Below, piece by piece: positions 1-9,881 of a stretch of DNA of 64,000 nt. The notes beneath the pieces were generated by a model, which searched no databases, had not been told where the DNA came from, and worked only from the letters and a program-made list of their open reading frames with translations. Source of the DNA: Fratercula arctica (Eukaryota > Chordata > Aves > Charadriiformes > Alcidae); NCBI GenBank assembly GCA_947846985.1, contig CANTUZ010000025.1, positions 15,994,100-16,058,099 of the forward strand. Reading direction: 5' to 3'. A program made the translations under genes and the position numbers. Position 1 is the stretch's first letter. Each line of letters opens with the position of its first letter.

Positions 1-3000
1 CTCTTTCTTAGGTACCTTCTAGCCCAACATTTGTGGCAGTCTGTGCACTCAATTCCACTTTGCATTCAGATAGTCTTTCCCACCTTGAAAGATCCCACTG
101 AGTGCAGCAAACCATATATAAGGAAACACATCTTCCCAACACTGACATCCACCCGTCCCAAGGTAGCCACAAGCATCTATCTTAATGATCTGCAGCACCA
201 CCAGACAACAAATATCAGAGAGAGTCTGAGATGATGGGCTGGTGTAAAATGAGCCAGAGCAGGCTCTGTATAGATTTACACCAGTGGAAAGTCAGGACCA
301 GGGACAGAAAAACATTACTATGTGCGATGGAAAGCAAATGTGTACCTTGGAAGGCTGAATACTGAATTGGAATTGGAGATTAATTGTAACATAGACGGAG
401 CTTTAGAAGATGTATCAAAATGTACAATCATCCTTAATGATATTGACTCTTCTCACAAGGGTGCTGTGAAGTTTTGTGTGGTCATATCAGTGAGGCACTC
501 AGAGATGCTCCGCTCGCAGGAGCCATAGGAGTGCAACTCAGAAAGGACACTGCCTTCATCTTAATGACCCTAGTAATAAAGAAAAAGAGGGGAAAAGATA
601 AATCTGGGAATGATGGAGAAATAGGCTAGTTTGACAAATTGGCTATGATTTCCTCTCTTTCTTTTCTACCCTCTCTCTACTCCATCACTCATCTGTTCTC
701 TTCTGGACCCAACAGGACAAACACAGAAGTATAAATTCCTCTGTTACATCTGCCTTTTCTTCCCTTTATTAAAAAGAGTTTGTTGTGTTCAGGGTAAAGC
801 ATATGTAAAATATATACCAGCTAGGAATTGAACCATATTCAGATTCAGGAAGACTCGGGGTCAAAGCTGAGCCTGAACTTAGCAAATGTATTCCTGACAA
901 GGACACCACATTGCCAAAATCTTACAAATGAGGCTCCAAAGTGACAGAAACTTACCAACATCATGATAGTGATCAGATGAGGTTAGCATTTTTTGTGAGA
1001 TTTTTACCTGATATGGGGCAAGTGGATACAAATCAATAGTCCATTGCTCCTTTGCATGTCTCTGATTTAGGCCACATATTTTTACATTAACGTTGGACTT
1101 TGGGTGCTTCTTTATTTCAACCACCAGGGTGAGTCACTGAGATATATAAATGCAAATACTTTTCAATCATTTTCAATGAACCCTCCCCACATGCTATTAT
1201 AGTTTATTTCATTGGCAGCAAGAGATAAATCAGAGATCTGGAAAGAAGATCTTGATTAATTTAGTGGTAAATTCAGTGTATGTTCAAGAAGACCTGTGTT
1301 CCCTAATCCCTTGTGCCTCACTCAGCTAAGCCAGTATAAATCCCAGCCCCTGGTCAGAGCTTCATCACATTCTACACACCAGATTTATGATCCCAGTTCT
1401 GTGCCTCACCAGCTTCCCTGTAATCAGGCTGAGTCTGTCTTACCGATACTAAGGTATTTAGGCTTCTTGTATCTGTTGGCCAAGGATTTCCATTTGGTCT
1501 GATGTGCCTAAGATGGATGTGCTGGCTGCACTGCTTCAATACTGTTGTCTGATTGTTAATGTTTCAGTTCCAACACAGAAGCACTGGTTATGCTTATTTT
1601 TCTTTTTTTTTGCAAGACCATCTGACTTTGTTTGCTAAATCAGATATGACAGGCAGGGATTGCATCATGGTTTTACAATCGCTCATTCACTTGCTCGCTG
1701 TGCTGATGAACGTTTAATTAGGCTGGAGCAGAGGCAGTGCTTAATATATCTAAACCCCACAGTTCCTCTAAGCAAAGAACCTGGCTCTTTTCAAACCCAT
1801 TTCCAGGCATCCAGTAAGAAATGACATAGTGCATGTTGGCTGGGTTTTGGGAAGGAGGGAAGATAGGGGAAAGAAATAAGAATATGAACTGTAAGATACA
1901 GAGGAGTTGCAGTGAGCTGTTAGCAGGACTGAGGAAGATACTGTTATCTTTAAACTTTCATGTCTTGCTGTCCTGTTATCTTTACTACACAATGCAGTCT
2001 ACACTAGTAAATTAAACCAGCCAAGGCCCATTTTCTGGCCCAAGGAACAAGTGGCACAGTACAGTTTTTATCCACCTACCTAAAATCTCTTCCACCGAGA
2101 ACAGGGTGAGTGAATCTAAATTTCTTCCTGGAAAGGGTGCCTGGCCCATAACAATCAGGATGGCCATGGCACAGTGCCCGGGTCCATGCCTCAGCTTGGT
2201 TTAGCTGATAGATATAGATATAGACAAAGCCACAGTGCTAAGGCATTTTTATTCATCAAGGTCTTTGTCCTCATTTCAAAATTTGGGGAAGGAGGAAAAC
2301 TCATCCAACTACCTTTCATATCTGTGCACTCCCCTCCAACTTATACTCCAATACCTAGCTGGAAAAGCCAAACTTCATAAGAAGATAGTTCTAAGAGGAT
2401 GAGATTGTCGTGGAATGAAAGGATTCATGTTGTGTTTGAATCCTGATTATTAAAAGCAGAGCTGAGCCTAAGTTATATCCAGATAGAGATTCGAAGTCTC
2501 TACATATGCCTATCCTGAGCCTATGGTTCTTCCTGTTATAAAGAACTGACAATAGAATGGGACTACAGTCCAGAAATATGCATACCTAGTGAAGATCAGA
2601 GATGTCTGAGCCTGAAAAACCGCTCCAGATTAATCTCTTATTGAGATCACCCTGTATAGAAACCACTATATGTGAATATCAGGCTACATCTCGCTCCTGG
2701 GCAGAAGAGGGTTAGAAAAAGGGCAGATACCAGCAAATCTGTCAATTAGCAGAAAGGAATGAATGGCAGTGAGGGGCTGAGGTAACTAAATTCAGCACAA
2801 GGGAAAAAATTATTATGATAAAAGCAATTCAGGCAGTGGAGTAATAGCTGTATAACTCATACAAGGCTCCGGCTCATGTGAGGCATGGAGGTCTATATTG
2901 CACAGGGGAGGAATAAGCAACACAGTTACATATCCTGTAGCTGGGTAAGATTACAACACAAACAGCAAACTTTCCAGGCCTTGAATGCTGGAGGAAAGGA

Positions 3001-3135
3001 CAAAGCACAGGAACACTTAAATCTCTGTTTTTTATGAAAACTAGAGCATTTTTTTTGCAAGAGAACTCCAGTGATTCTCTGCAAAGCTCTATGTATGTGT
3101 GATCAGCAATAATTGTTAGTCGCCGTACAGTGAAA
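1..3135. other. Host non-coding DNA
   Basis: AT-rich sequence with only short random open frames (under about 90 codons). None has a recognisable domain, splice context or codon pattern. I see no exon, RNA gene or young repeat here, apart from a possible ancient dispersed repeat near 240-295. Confidence 0.6.
238..298. repeat. Possible ancient amniote dispersed repeat
   Basis: The segment contains a GATTTACACCAGTGG core followed by a GTCAGGACC-like tail. From general knowledge, such 'gatttacaccag...aggatctggcc' strings recur as old interspersed sequence in bird, turtle and crocodile genomes. A similar core appears near 60470-60495 in this window. The assignment rests on short similarity only. 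Confidence 0.3.
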
Positions 3136-3140
3136 GCAAG

Positions 3141-3470
3141 TGACATGGTTTGGCCTCAGACGGCAACAAAGAACCACGTGTCGCTCGCTCAGCGCTTCCC
3201 GGTACGGGAAGGATCAGAAGAAAAAGGCAAAACTCTTGGGTTGAGACAAAGGCAGTTTAACAGAACAGCAAAGGGAACAAGAAAACAACAACACGGACAG
3301 AGGAACATACAAACGCGATTACGGAACCGCCCCTCCCCACCGGTCCGGACCGGGGACGCGCCAGCCCGATCTGAACCCCACTGCCTGCCCCCTCCCTCCT
3401 TTTAATCTCAGGGTGGGCGTGGCTCACATGGCATGGAATACTTAACCCTGTCCCCGCCGGAACCAGGACA
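3141..3470 (-). repeat. 3' LTR of the ERV-L-like provirus
   Basis: A 330-bp LTR read on the minus strand. It starts TGTCCTGGTTCCGG and carries a GC-box-like CCACGCCCA, a TATA-like GATTAAAAGG, a T/G-rich middle and a terminal CA. No AATAAA is visible. It retains many CpG sites. By eye it differs from its partner at about 30 positions, roughly 10%, most of them CpG to TpG/CpA changes in the partner. It looks closer to the solo LTR at 11331-11666 than to its own partner. Confidence 0.92.
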
Positions 3471-3754
3471 TTATCCACCCCTTATTCCATACCATTTTTG
3501 CCATGCCCAGATCTTACAGTTTTCGGAACATGTGACTGGTGTACCCGGCATAGCTCATGCACACAGTCCATGGTCCGAAGATGCAGATCTTGAGGAAGTT
3601 GCTGGGTGTCAGCTCTGATCCCATCACCACTTTGCTTTACTCAATTCTTCATCAAAGTCCATCTGTCCTTAATTTGGGTGATTCTTACTGCAGTACAGCC
3701 AATAGCAATTATAGTAACGAGGACATACAGTGACAGTGTTACACACAATTTGAT
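3471..3754 (-). other. 3' untranslated region with weak polypurine tract
   Basis: These 284 bp separate the pol stop from the 3' LTR. Read on the minus strand, the last bases before the LTR are purine-rich (ATAAGGGGTGGATAA next to the LTR start), in the position of the polypurine tract that primes plus-strand synthesis, although pyrimidines interrupt it. No env-like or dUTPase-like frame is visible here. Only short frames under 65 codons exist on either strand. Confidence 0.6.
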
Positions 3755-6721
3755 TCATTGGCTATTCCCACCCAAAATCAAGTCCCCATGAGGTACACAT
3801 CGGACTTCCCCATCCTGCCGCATTACCCACCAAGTGCACCCAGGTCCTTGGGCAAAAGCAATCCCACGGATGGGTTTGCCTTTGCCTGAGGCAGGACTAA
3901 CCCAGACTGTCTTCCCTAACATATTCTTCATGTGCACTACGGGGACCTTATCCCCTTCTACGGTACGTGGAAGTTTTGATTGGGCAGGGCCAGCCCGATT
4001 GGTAGATCCCCTGGTATTAACTAGCCAGGTAGCCTTTGCTAAATGTGTATACCAATGTTTTAAAGTCCCACCACCCATTGCTCTCAGTGTAGTTTTTAAC
4101 AGTCCATTGTACCGTTCTATCTTCCCAGAGGCTGGTGCGTGATAGGGGATGTGATATACCCACTCAATACCATGCTCTTTGGCCCAGGTGTCTATGAGGC
4201 TGTTTCGGAAATGAGTCCCGTTGTCCGACTCAATTCTCTCTGGGGTACCATGTCGCCACAGGACTTGCTTTTCAAGGCCCAGGATGGTATTCCAGGCAGT
4301 GGCATGGGGCACAGGGTATGTTTCCAGCCATCCAGTGGTTGCTTCCACCATTGTGAGCACATAGCGCTTGCCTTGATGGGTTCGTGGCAGTGTGATATAA
4401 TCAATCTGCCAGGCCTCCCCATATTTATATTTCAACCATCGTCCTCCATACCAAAGAGGCTTCAAATGCTTGGCTTGCTTGATTGCAGCACATGTCTTAC
4501 ATTCATGGATGACCTGTGCAATAGTGTCCATGGTCAAGTCCACCCCTCGGTCACGAGCCCATCTATATGTCGCATCTCTTCCTTGATGGCCTGAGGTCTC
4601 ATGGGCCCACTGAGCTATGAATAGTTCACCCTTACGTTGCCAATCTAGATCCACTTGAGCCACTTGAATCCTGGCAGCCCGATCCACCTGCTGGTTGTTC
4701 TGATGTTCCTCCGTGGCCCGATTCTTCGGTACGTGGGCATCTACGTGGCGTGCTTTCACAACCAGATTCTCTATCCAGGCAGCAATATCTTGCCATAGTT
4801 CAGCAGCCCAGATGGGTTTGCCTCTGCGCTGCCAGTTGCCCTGCTTCCACTGCTGTAGCCACCCCCACAGAGCATTTGCCACCATCCATGAGTCAGTGTA
4901 GAGATAAAGGACTGGCCATTTTTCTCGCTCGGCGATGTCCAAAGCCAGCTGAATGGCTTTCACCTCTGCACACTGGCTCGATTCACCTTGTCCTTCACTG
5001 GCTTCTGCAACTTGTCGTGTAGGACTCCACACAGCAGCCTTCCACTTTCGATGCTTTCCCACAATCCGGCAGGACCCATCAGTGAACAGGGCATATTTCT
5101 TCTCATTTTCTGGCAGTTTATTATATGGTGGGGCCTCTTCCGCACGCGTCACCTCCTCCTCTGGTGACATTCCAAAATCCTTGCCTTCTGGCCAGTCCAT
5201 GATCACTTCCAGAATTCCTGGGCGACTGGGGTTTCCCATTCGAGTTCGCTGTGTGATCAGTGCAATCCACTTACTCCACGTAGCAGCAGTTGCATGATGT
5301 GTGGTGGGGACCCTTTCTTTGAACATCCTGCCCAGAACCAGCAGTCGAGGTGCTAAGAGGGGCTGTGCTTCTGTACCAACCACCTCCGAAGCAGCTCGAA
5401 CCCCTTCATATGCTGCCAATATCTCCTTTTCTGTTGGAGTGTAGCGGGCTTCAGATCCCCTGTATCCCCGACTCCAAAACCCTAGGGGTCGACCTCGGGT
5501 CTCCCCTGGTGCTTTCTGCCAGAGGCTCCAGGTAGGGCCATTCTCCCCGGCTGCGGTGTAGAGCACATTTTTAACATCTTGTCCTGCCCGGACTGGCCCC
5601 AGGGCCACTGCATGGACTATTTCCTGTTTGATTTGTTCAAAAGCTTGTCGTTGCTCAGGACCCCATTTAAAATCGTTCTTCTTCCGGGTTACTTGATACA
5701 GAGGGCTTACAATCAGACTGTAATCTGGGATATGCATCCTCCAAAAACCCACAATGCCTAAGAAAGCTTGTGTTTCCTTTTTGCTAGTTGGTGGAGACAT
5801 AGCTGCTATTTTGTTGATCACATCCATTGGGATCTGGCGGCGTCCATCTTGCCACTTTATTCCTAAGAACTGGATCTCCTGTGCAGGTCCCTTGACTTTA
5901 CTTCGTTTTATGGCAAAACCAGCTTTCAGAAGGATTCGGACTATTTTACTCCCTTTCTCAAAAACTTCTTCGGCTGTGTTTCCCCATACAATGATGTCAT
6001 CAATGTACTGCAGATGTTCTGGGGCTTCACCCTGTTCCAGTGCAATCTGGATCAGTCCATGGCAAATGGTGGGGCTGTGTTTCCACCCCTGGGGCAGTCG
6101 ATTCCAGGTGTACTGGATGCCCCTCCAAGTGAAAGCAAACTGTGGCCTGCACTCTGCTGCCAAAGGGATTGAGAAAAATGCATTCGCTATATCAATCGTG
6201 GCATACCACTTGGCTGCCTTGGACTCCAGTTCATACTGCAGTTCTAGCATGTCCGGCACAGCAGCGCTCAGCTTTGGCGTGACTTCATTCAGGCCACGAT
6301 AGTCTACAGTTAGCCTCCACTCTCCAGTAGATTTTCGCACCGGCCATATAGGACTGTTTAAAGGCGAGCGAGTCTTGCTGATCATTCCTTGAACCTCTAG
6401 CTGACGAATCAGCTTATGGATGGGAACCAGAGAGTCTCGGTTAGTGCGATATTGCCACCGATGCACCGTTGTGGTAGCAATCGGCACCTGCTGTTCTTCG
6501 ACCCTCAACAACCCCACAACAGAAGAGTCCTCCAAGAGACCAGGCAAGGTAGACAACTGTTTAACTTCCTCCGTCTCCAAGGCAGCTATGCCAAAGGCCC
6601 ACCGGTACCCCTTTGGGTCCTTAAAATACCCTCTCCTGAGGTAATCTATACCAAGGATGCATGGAGCCTCTGGGCCAGTCACAATGGGATGCTTTTGCCA
6701 CTCATTCCCAGTTAGGCTCAC
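3755..6721 (-). CDS. pol: ERV-L-like Pol: reverse transcriptase, RNase H, integrase (988 open codons)
   Basis: An uninterrupted pol frame of 988 codons. The first in-frame codon is a GTG immediately after a stop; in a working virus it would be made as part of a Gag-Pro-Pol fusion, so this start is only the edge of the open frame. The first about 45 residues are the C-terminal part of protease (ILGIDYL at 22-28). RT spans about 95-300, with a catalytic Asp in TIDIANAFF (D177), LPQGWKHSP at 209-217 and YIDD at 239-242. RNase H has D548 (FTDGS), E586, D610 and D680. Integrase has a zinc site (H707, H712, C741, C744) and D774, D833 and E869, with exactly 35 residues between the last two. It copies viral RNA into DNA and inserts it. 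All catalytic residues I can identify are present. Long open frames on the other strand are shadows. Confidence 0.93.
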   Translation of the reverse strand: MSLTGNEWQKHPIVTGPEAPCILGIDYLRRGYFKDPKGYRWAFGIAALETEEVKQLSTLPGLLEDSSVVGLLRVEEQQVPIATTTVHRWQYRTNRDSLVPIHKLIRQLEVQGMISKTRSPLNSPIWPVRKSTGEWRLTVDYRGLNEVTPKLSAAVPDMLELQYELESKAAKWYATIDIANAFFSIPLAAECRPQFAFTWRGIQYTWNRLPQGWKHSPTICHGLIQIALEQGEAPEHLQYIDDIIVWGNTAEEVFEKGSKIVRILLKAGFAIKRSKVKGPAQEIQFLGIKWQDGRRQIPMDVINKIAAMSPPTSKKETQAFLGIVGFWRMHIPDYSLIVSPLYQVTRKKNDFKWGPEQRQAFEQIKQEIVHAVALGPVRAGQDVKNVLYTAAGENGPTWSLWQKAPGETRGRPLGFWSRGYRGSEARYTPTEKEILAAYEGVRAASEVVGTEAQPLLAPRLLVLGRMFKERVPTTHHATAATWSKWIALITQRTRMGNPSRPGILEVIMDWPEGKDFGMSPEEEVTRAEEAPPYNKLPENEKKYALFTDGSCRIVGKHRKWKAAVWSPTRQVAEASEGQGESSQCAEVKAIQLALDIAEREKWPVLYLYTDSWMVANALWGWLQQWKQGNWQRRGKPIWAAELWQDIAAWIENLVVKARHVDAHVPKNRATEEHQNNQQVDRAARIQVAQVDLDWQRKGELFIAQWAHETSGHQGRDATYRWARDRGVDLTMDTIAQVIHECKTCAAIKQAKHLKPLWYGGRWLKYKYGEAWQIDYITLPRTHQGKRYVLTMVEATTGWLETYPVPHATAWNTILGLEKQVLWRHGTPERIESDNGTHFRNSLIDTWAKEHGIEWVYHIPYHAPASGKIERYNGLLKTTLRAMGGGTLKHWYTHLAKATWLVNTRGSTNRAGPAQSKLPRTVEGDKVPVVHMKNMLGKTVWVSPASGKGKPIRGIAFAQGPGCTWWVMRQDGEVRCVPHGDLILGGNSQ

Positions 6722-6940
6722 TTAGGCCTCCGGTACAGTCAACTCTTGGGCTCCCCCTGTGACCCCAGAAATACAAATGGGTTCTGCCCCTCTATAGCTT
6801 GATGGTATTATGGTGCACTGTGCACCCGTGTCCACTAGAGCCTTATACTCCTGTGGGTCTGATGTGCCAGGCCATCGCATCCACACTGTCCAATAAACCC
6901 GGTTGTCCCTTTCCTCCACCTGGCTGGAGGCAGGGCCCCT
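6722..6940 (-). pseudogene. pro: Retroviral protease, truncated by an in-frame stop
   Basis: An aspartic protease of the retropepsin type. The active-site motif ALVDTGAQCTIIP lies about 30 residues into the frame. The frame is cut by TAA at 6722-6724, only about 35 codons beyond DTG. The rest of the fold, including the ILGID segment that normally packs against the active site, continues in the same frame at the start of the pol open frame. The stop therefore looks like a nonsense mutation inside the domain rather than a domain boundary. The protease would cleave Gag and Pol in the maturing particle. Upstream, the same frame is separated from gag by a TAG at 6941-6943. Confidence 0.85.
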
Positions 6941-7487
6941 CTAATACTGGTCATGGTATGCGGTACTCACTTCTTGCAGAAATGACTTGGAGGTTCCTTC
7001 AAGAGGATCAGAAGTAAGATCAGGCCTTATGCTCTGTCTGGGGAAGTGCCCACTGGAAACTGGGGCAGCACTTTTCCTGGAGGGATCCCCTTTTGTGGTT
7101 GTCCTTCCTTGCAACTCCTGTACCCGTGCCCGCAGGATCCAAGTAGGTTGTCCATCCCACTTCCTCATCTCATCTCCATGGTCTCGCAGGTAGAACCACA
7201 GGGTGCCTCGTGGTGTGTACCCTCTGTACTCTCTCTCGAGTGGGGAAATGCCTGCTCCTAATAGCTGAGATGCTGGCCCGTAGAGGTGGGGAGTAGGACA
7301 TATTCTCTTCAAGTTGCTGGACCTTCCGGGACAGTTTCTCCACAGCTGAGACAAGGGGGGAAGAGAGGCTTTCTTCATATCGCCGGAGCCGGCCAGCCAC
7401 CTCATCCACCGTTGGTCCCTCTTCACCCTTCCATTCCATTACTGCCAGTGAGTTGGCATATGACGATGGTGCACTCCGTACAATCCG
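6941..7487 (-). pseudogene. gag: Gag, C-terminal part, frameshifted
   Basis: This is the C-terminal third of Gag, downstream of the nested CR1. The first stretch is read in the frame entering at about 7487 (a [19 protein letters not shown] segment, then a probable coiled coil, [16 protein letters not shown]). Near 7229-7240 the coding sense moves to another frame (EYRGYTPRGTLWFYLRDHG), where the DNA holds a CT/AG dinucleotide run, a likely slippage site. The second frame runs to TAG at 6941-6943 and is the same frame as protease and pol. No CCHC zinc knuckle is visible. Gag builds the particle shell. The frame jump means no continuous Gag can be read. Confidence 0.8.
7229..7240 (-). other. 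Frameshift site in gag at a CT/AG run
   Basis: The run CTCTCTCTC on the plus strand marks where Gag similarity leaves one minus-strand frame and resumes in another. Slippage in the dinucleotide run is the simplest cause. This is an inference from reading the two partial frames. Confidence 0.6.
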
Positions 7488-8260
7488 CTGACACACCGGA
7501 GGGCTGTGCTGCCATACAGAGAGACCTGGACAGGTTGGAGATCTGGGCAGAGAGAAACCTTATGAAATTCAACAAGGGCAAGTGTAGGGTGCTGCACCTG
7601 GGGAGGAACAACCCCATGCACCAGTACAGGTTGGGGGCTGACCTGCTGGAGAACAGCTCTGTGGAAAGAGATCTGGGAGTCCTGGTGGACAACAGGATGA
7701 CTATGAGCCAGCAATGTGCCCTTGTGGCCAAGAAGGCCAATGGCATCCTGGGGTGCATCAAAAAGAGTGTGGCCAGCAGGTCAAGGGAGGTCATCCTCCC
7801 CCTCTACTCTGCCTTGGTGAGGCCACACCTGGAGTACTGTGTCCAGTTCTGGGCTCCCCGGTTCCAGAAGGACAGGGAACTGCTGGAAAGGGTGCAGCAG
7901 AGGGCTACAAAGATGATTAGGGGACTGGAACACCTCTCTTATGAAGAAAGGCTGAGGGATTTGGGTCTCTTCAGTCTGGAAAAAAGACGGCTGAGGGGGG
8001 ATCTTATCAACACTTATAAATACTTAAAGGGTGGGTGTCAGGAGGATGGGACCAGGCTGTTTTCAGTAGTGCCCGGGGACAGGACAAGAGGCAATGGGCA
8101 CAAACTGGAGCACAAGAAGTTCCACCTAAACATGAGGAGGAACTTCTTTACCCTGAGGGTGGCAGAGCACTGGAACAGGCTGCCCAGAGAGGTGGTGGAG
8201 TCTCCATCTCTGGAGACATTCAAAACCCGCCTGGACGTGTTCCTGTGTAACCTGCTCTAG
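7488..8260 (+). pseudogene. CR1 ORF2 C-terminal fragment
   Basis: About 255 residues of the C-terminal part of the CR1 RT protein are open to a natural stop. Motifs include [64 protein letters not shown] and [17 protein letters not shown]. The catalytic RT core and the endonuclease are absent because of 5' truncation. The open frame extends about 67 codons further upstream into provirus DNA, but that part is only an antisense reading of gag and not part of the LINE. Confidence 0.9.
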
Positions 8261-8353
8261 GTGACCCTGCTCTGGCAGGGGGGTTGGACTAGATGATCTC
8301 CAGAGGTCCCTTCCAACCCTATGGTTCTATGATTCTATGATTCTATGATTCCG
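7488..8353 (+). mobile_element. 5'-truncated CR1 LINE nested in ERV gag
   Basis: The element runs from the C-terminal part of the CR1 ORF2 to the CR1 3' tail, GGTTGGACTAGATGATC, followed by repeats of ATTCTATG. It is on the plus strand, opposite to the provirus. Up to 4 bp (TCCG) occur at both junctions (7484-7487 and 8350-8353), consistent with a tiny target duplication. Gag is in the same frame on both sides when the insert length is discounted, so the CR1 landed in a then-continuous part of gag. The insertion is therefore younger than the provirus. Confidence 0.93.
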
Positions 8354-8545
8354 CCACATGGGCCTTGCGCAGTGCACCTCATCAGGGTCCGTGGGTAAGT
8401 CTGTATTGTCCAAGTCATAGTAAATCATCCCCCGCATGGCTAATTCTCTCAGGTACTGGATACCTCTTTCCATGGTGGTCCACTTGCTTGGTTGACATAC
8501 AACATCTTCACTGAAGGGGTACCTCTCCCTCACGCCTGACAGGAG
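8354..8545 (-). pseudogene. gag: Gag, middle part (capsid) between stop codon and CR1
   Basis: This continues the frame of the upstream 417-codon Gag piece after the TGA stop at 8546-8548. It reads RERYPFSEDVV, then TTMERGIQYLRELAMRGMIYYD and a Pro/Asp-rich stretch up to the CR1 junction. The preserved frame on both sides of the TGA suggests a single C-to-T change at a former CGA codon. It belongs to the capsid region of ERV-L-type Gag. Confidence 0.8.
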
Positions 8546-9799
8546 TCACCTCCAGAGGCTGAGGGCTTGGGTCTTCTTTCCAATTGCCTTGTCAATGCCG
8601 CCTTCCCTAGACAGGGATCCCAGCTGCCTGGCTTCCCTACCCTCTAATTCCAGGCTACTGGCCCCATTATCCCAACACCAAAGCAGCCAGGTGACAATGT
8701 GCTCACCTGAAAGTCGGCTAAAATCTTTTCGCATATCCCGCAGCTCACTCAGGGATAGGGATCGGGTAATTATCTCTGGTTCTGCCTCTTCCTCCTGTCC
8801 TTGTGATGGCCCTGGTTCATCGTCATCTCTTACTAAGCCAACTGATTTCTTTGTGTACTTCTTTTGTATGGGGGCAACGGATACTGGCACGGGTTGGATC
8901 CCTGGTTCAGCAGCAGTGGCTGTCGCCGGGGTTGGAGTAGCTGCAGTGGCTGCCACAGGGGTTGGAGTAGCTACAGTGTCTGTCACAGTGGTTGCAATAG
9001 CCGCAGTGCCTGTCGCAGGGGTTGCAGTGCCTGCTGCAGGGGCCACAGCGCCTGCCGCAGGGGCCGCAGCAGCTGCAGCGCTTGCTGGTCTGGTCTCTGT
9101 CTCTTTCTCCTGAGGGTGCTGCATAGCACTGAGCAGTGCCTGGTAGACACTAGCCAGGGCCCAGCACAGTGCGGTGAGTTGTGCCTCTCTAGAATAGCCA
9201 CAGCATTTTCCCTTCAGATATTCTACTATTCTATCAGGGTCCTGTAATTGTTCAGGGGTGAAGTCCCAGACCATTGGAGGTGAGAAGTTCTCTAAGTACC
9301 TGCCCATGTTCTCCCACCTGCCATGCCACCCCTGACTGTCCAGCCTTGGAGCAGATCTCTGGGTGGTAGTCTTAAATAGTCGTTTAACCCTAAACGAGAC
9401 CTGGAACATATTCAGCAAACATAACACTAGGAACATGCTGGTTTGAGCATCCCAAGGATATTCAAAATTCTCCAAAGCTGTCATACCTGACCCGAAGGAG
9501 AAAAGGGAGGCAAAAGAGCTGGGGAAAGTGTCCCCCCCTGTTTCCCCCATAGACTGGGTGTAATTATTAATGAGTTCTGAGAGGTGGTGCCCAATGTACG
9601 GACAGGACAGCAATACCACATAAACACCCCAAAACAACCGTCTAACAAGTGATGTTATCATATCATAAGCCGATATTGCACAGGACAGTAAAATGATAAT
9701 CCTCATCCCCCTCCCAGAAGTAACAAATATCATCACAGGGAGTGCATAAAACACATAAGAGTTTACATAACACAGCCATGAGAACAAACTAAGCAACAT
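8546..9799 (-). CDS. gag: Gag N-terminal part with hydrophobic leader and capsid start (417 codons)
   Basis: The first ATG after the primer site opens a 417-codon frame. Residues 1-28, 33-47, 55-70 and 121-137 are strongly hydrophobic, unlike a usual matrix protein. Residues 168-228 are folded-looking (FSPPMVWDFTPEQLQDP, then CCGYSREAQLTALCWALAS). Residues 239-298 are a low-complexity Ala/Pro/Thr tract. Residues 344-417 are a capsid-like segment (LSELRDMRKDFSRL, then HIVTWLLWCWDNGASSLELEG). The frame ends at TGA 8546-8548, and the same frame resumes directly downstream, so the protein is truncated within capsid. Gag forms the particle shell. Why the N-terminus is membrane-like is not clear; targeting of Gag to membranes is one possibility. 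Confidence 0.8.
   Translation of the reverse strand: MLLSLFSWLCYVNSYVFYALPVMIFVTSGRGMRIIILLSCAISAYDMITSLVRRLFWGVYVVLLSCPYIGHHLSELINNYTQSMGETGGDTFPSSFASLFSFGSGMTALENFEYPWDAQTSMFLVLCLLNMFQVSFRVKRLFKTTTQRSAPRLDSQGWHGRWENMGRYLENFSPPMVWDFTPEQLQDPDRIVEYLKGKCCGYSREAQLTALCWALASVYQALLSAMQHPQEKETETRPASAAAAAAPAAGAVAPAAGTATPATGTAAIATTVTDTVATPTPVAATAATPTPATATAAEPGIQPVPVSVAPIQKKYTKKSVGLVRDDDEPGPSQGQEEEAEPEIITRSLSLSELRDMRKDFSRLSGEHIVTWLLWCWDNGASSLELEGREARQLGSLSREGGIDKAIGKKTQALSLWR
8900..9082 (-). repeat. Degenerate GC-rich minisatellite coding Ala/Pro/Thr tract
   Basis: Tandem units of about 15-30 bp related to CAGGGGTTGGAGTAGCTG and GCAGTGCCTGTCGCAGGGG encode alternating runs of Ala, Pro, Thr and Val in Gag residues 239-300. 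Unit number is likely variable between copies. The tract acts as a linker between the N-terminal part and capsid. Confidence 0.75.
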
Positions 9800-9881
9800 A
9801 GTGACCAGTGACTATTTACCTAACAAATTCAGTTTTTCTTTCAAGCTCTAGTTGGATTCTGTCGTTGTCTCAACCCTTCGA

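Noticed and set aside
5754..6302. 182-codon plus-strand frame
   Set aside because: Antisense shadow of the ERV-L-like RT. No domain or codon evidence.
7286..7487. N-terminal part of a 324-codon plus-strand frame extending upstream of the CR1
   Set aside because: It is an antisense reading of the provirus gag that happens to be open and in phase with the CR1 frame. It is not a real fusion gene.
8589..9247. Plus-strand frames of 174 and 127 codons with Val/Ala or Cys/Ser repeats
   Set aside because: Antisense and off-frame readings of the gag minisatellite.
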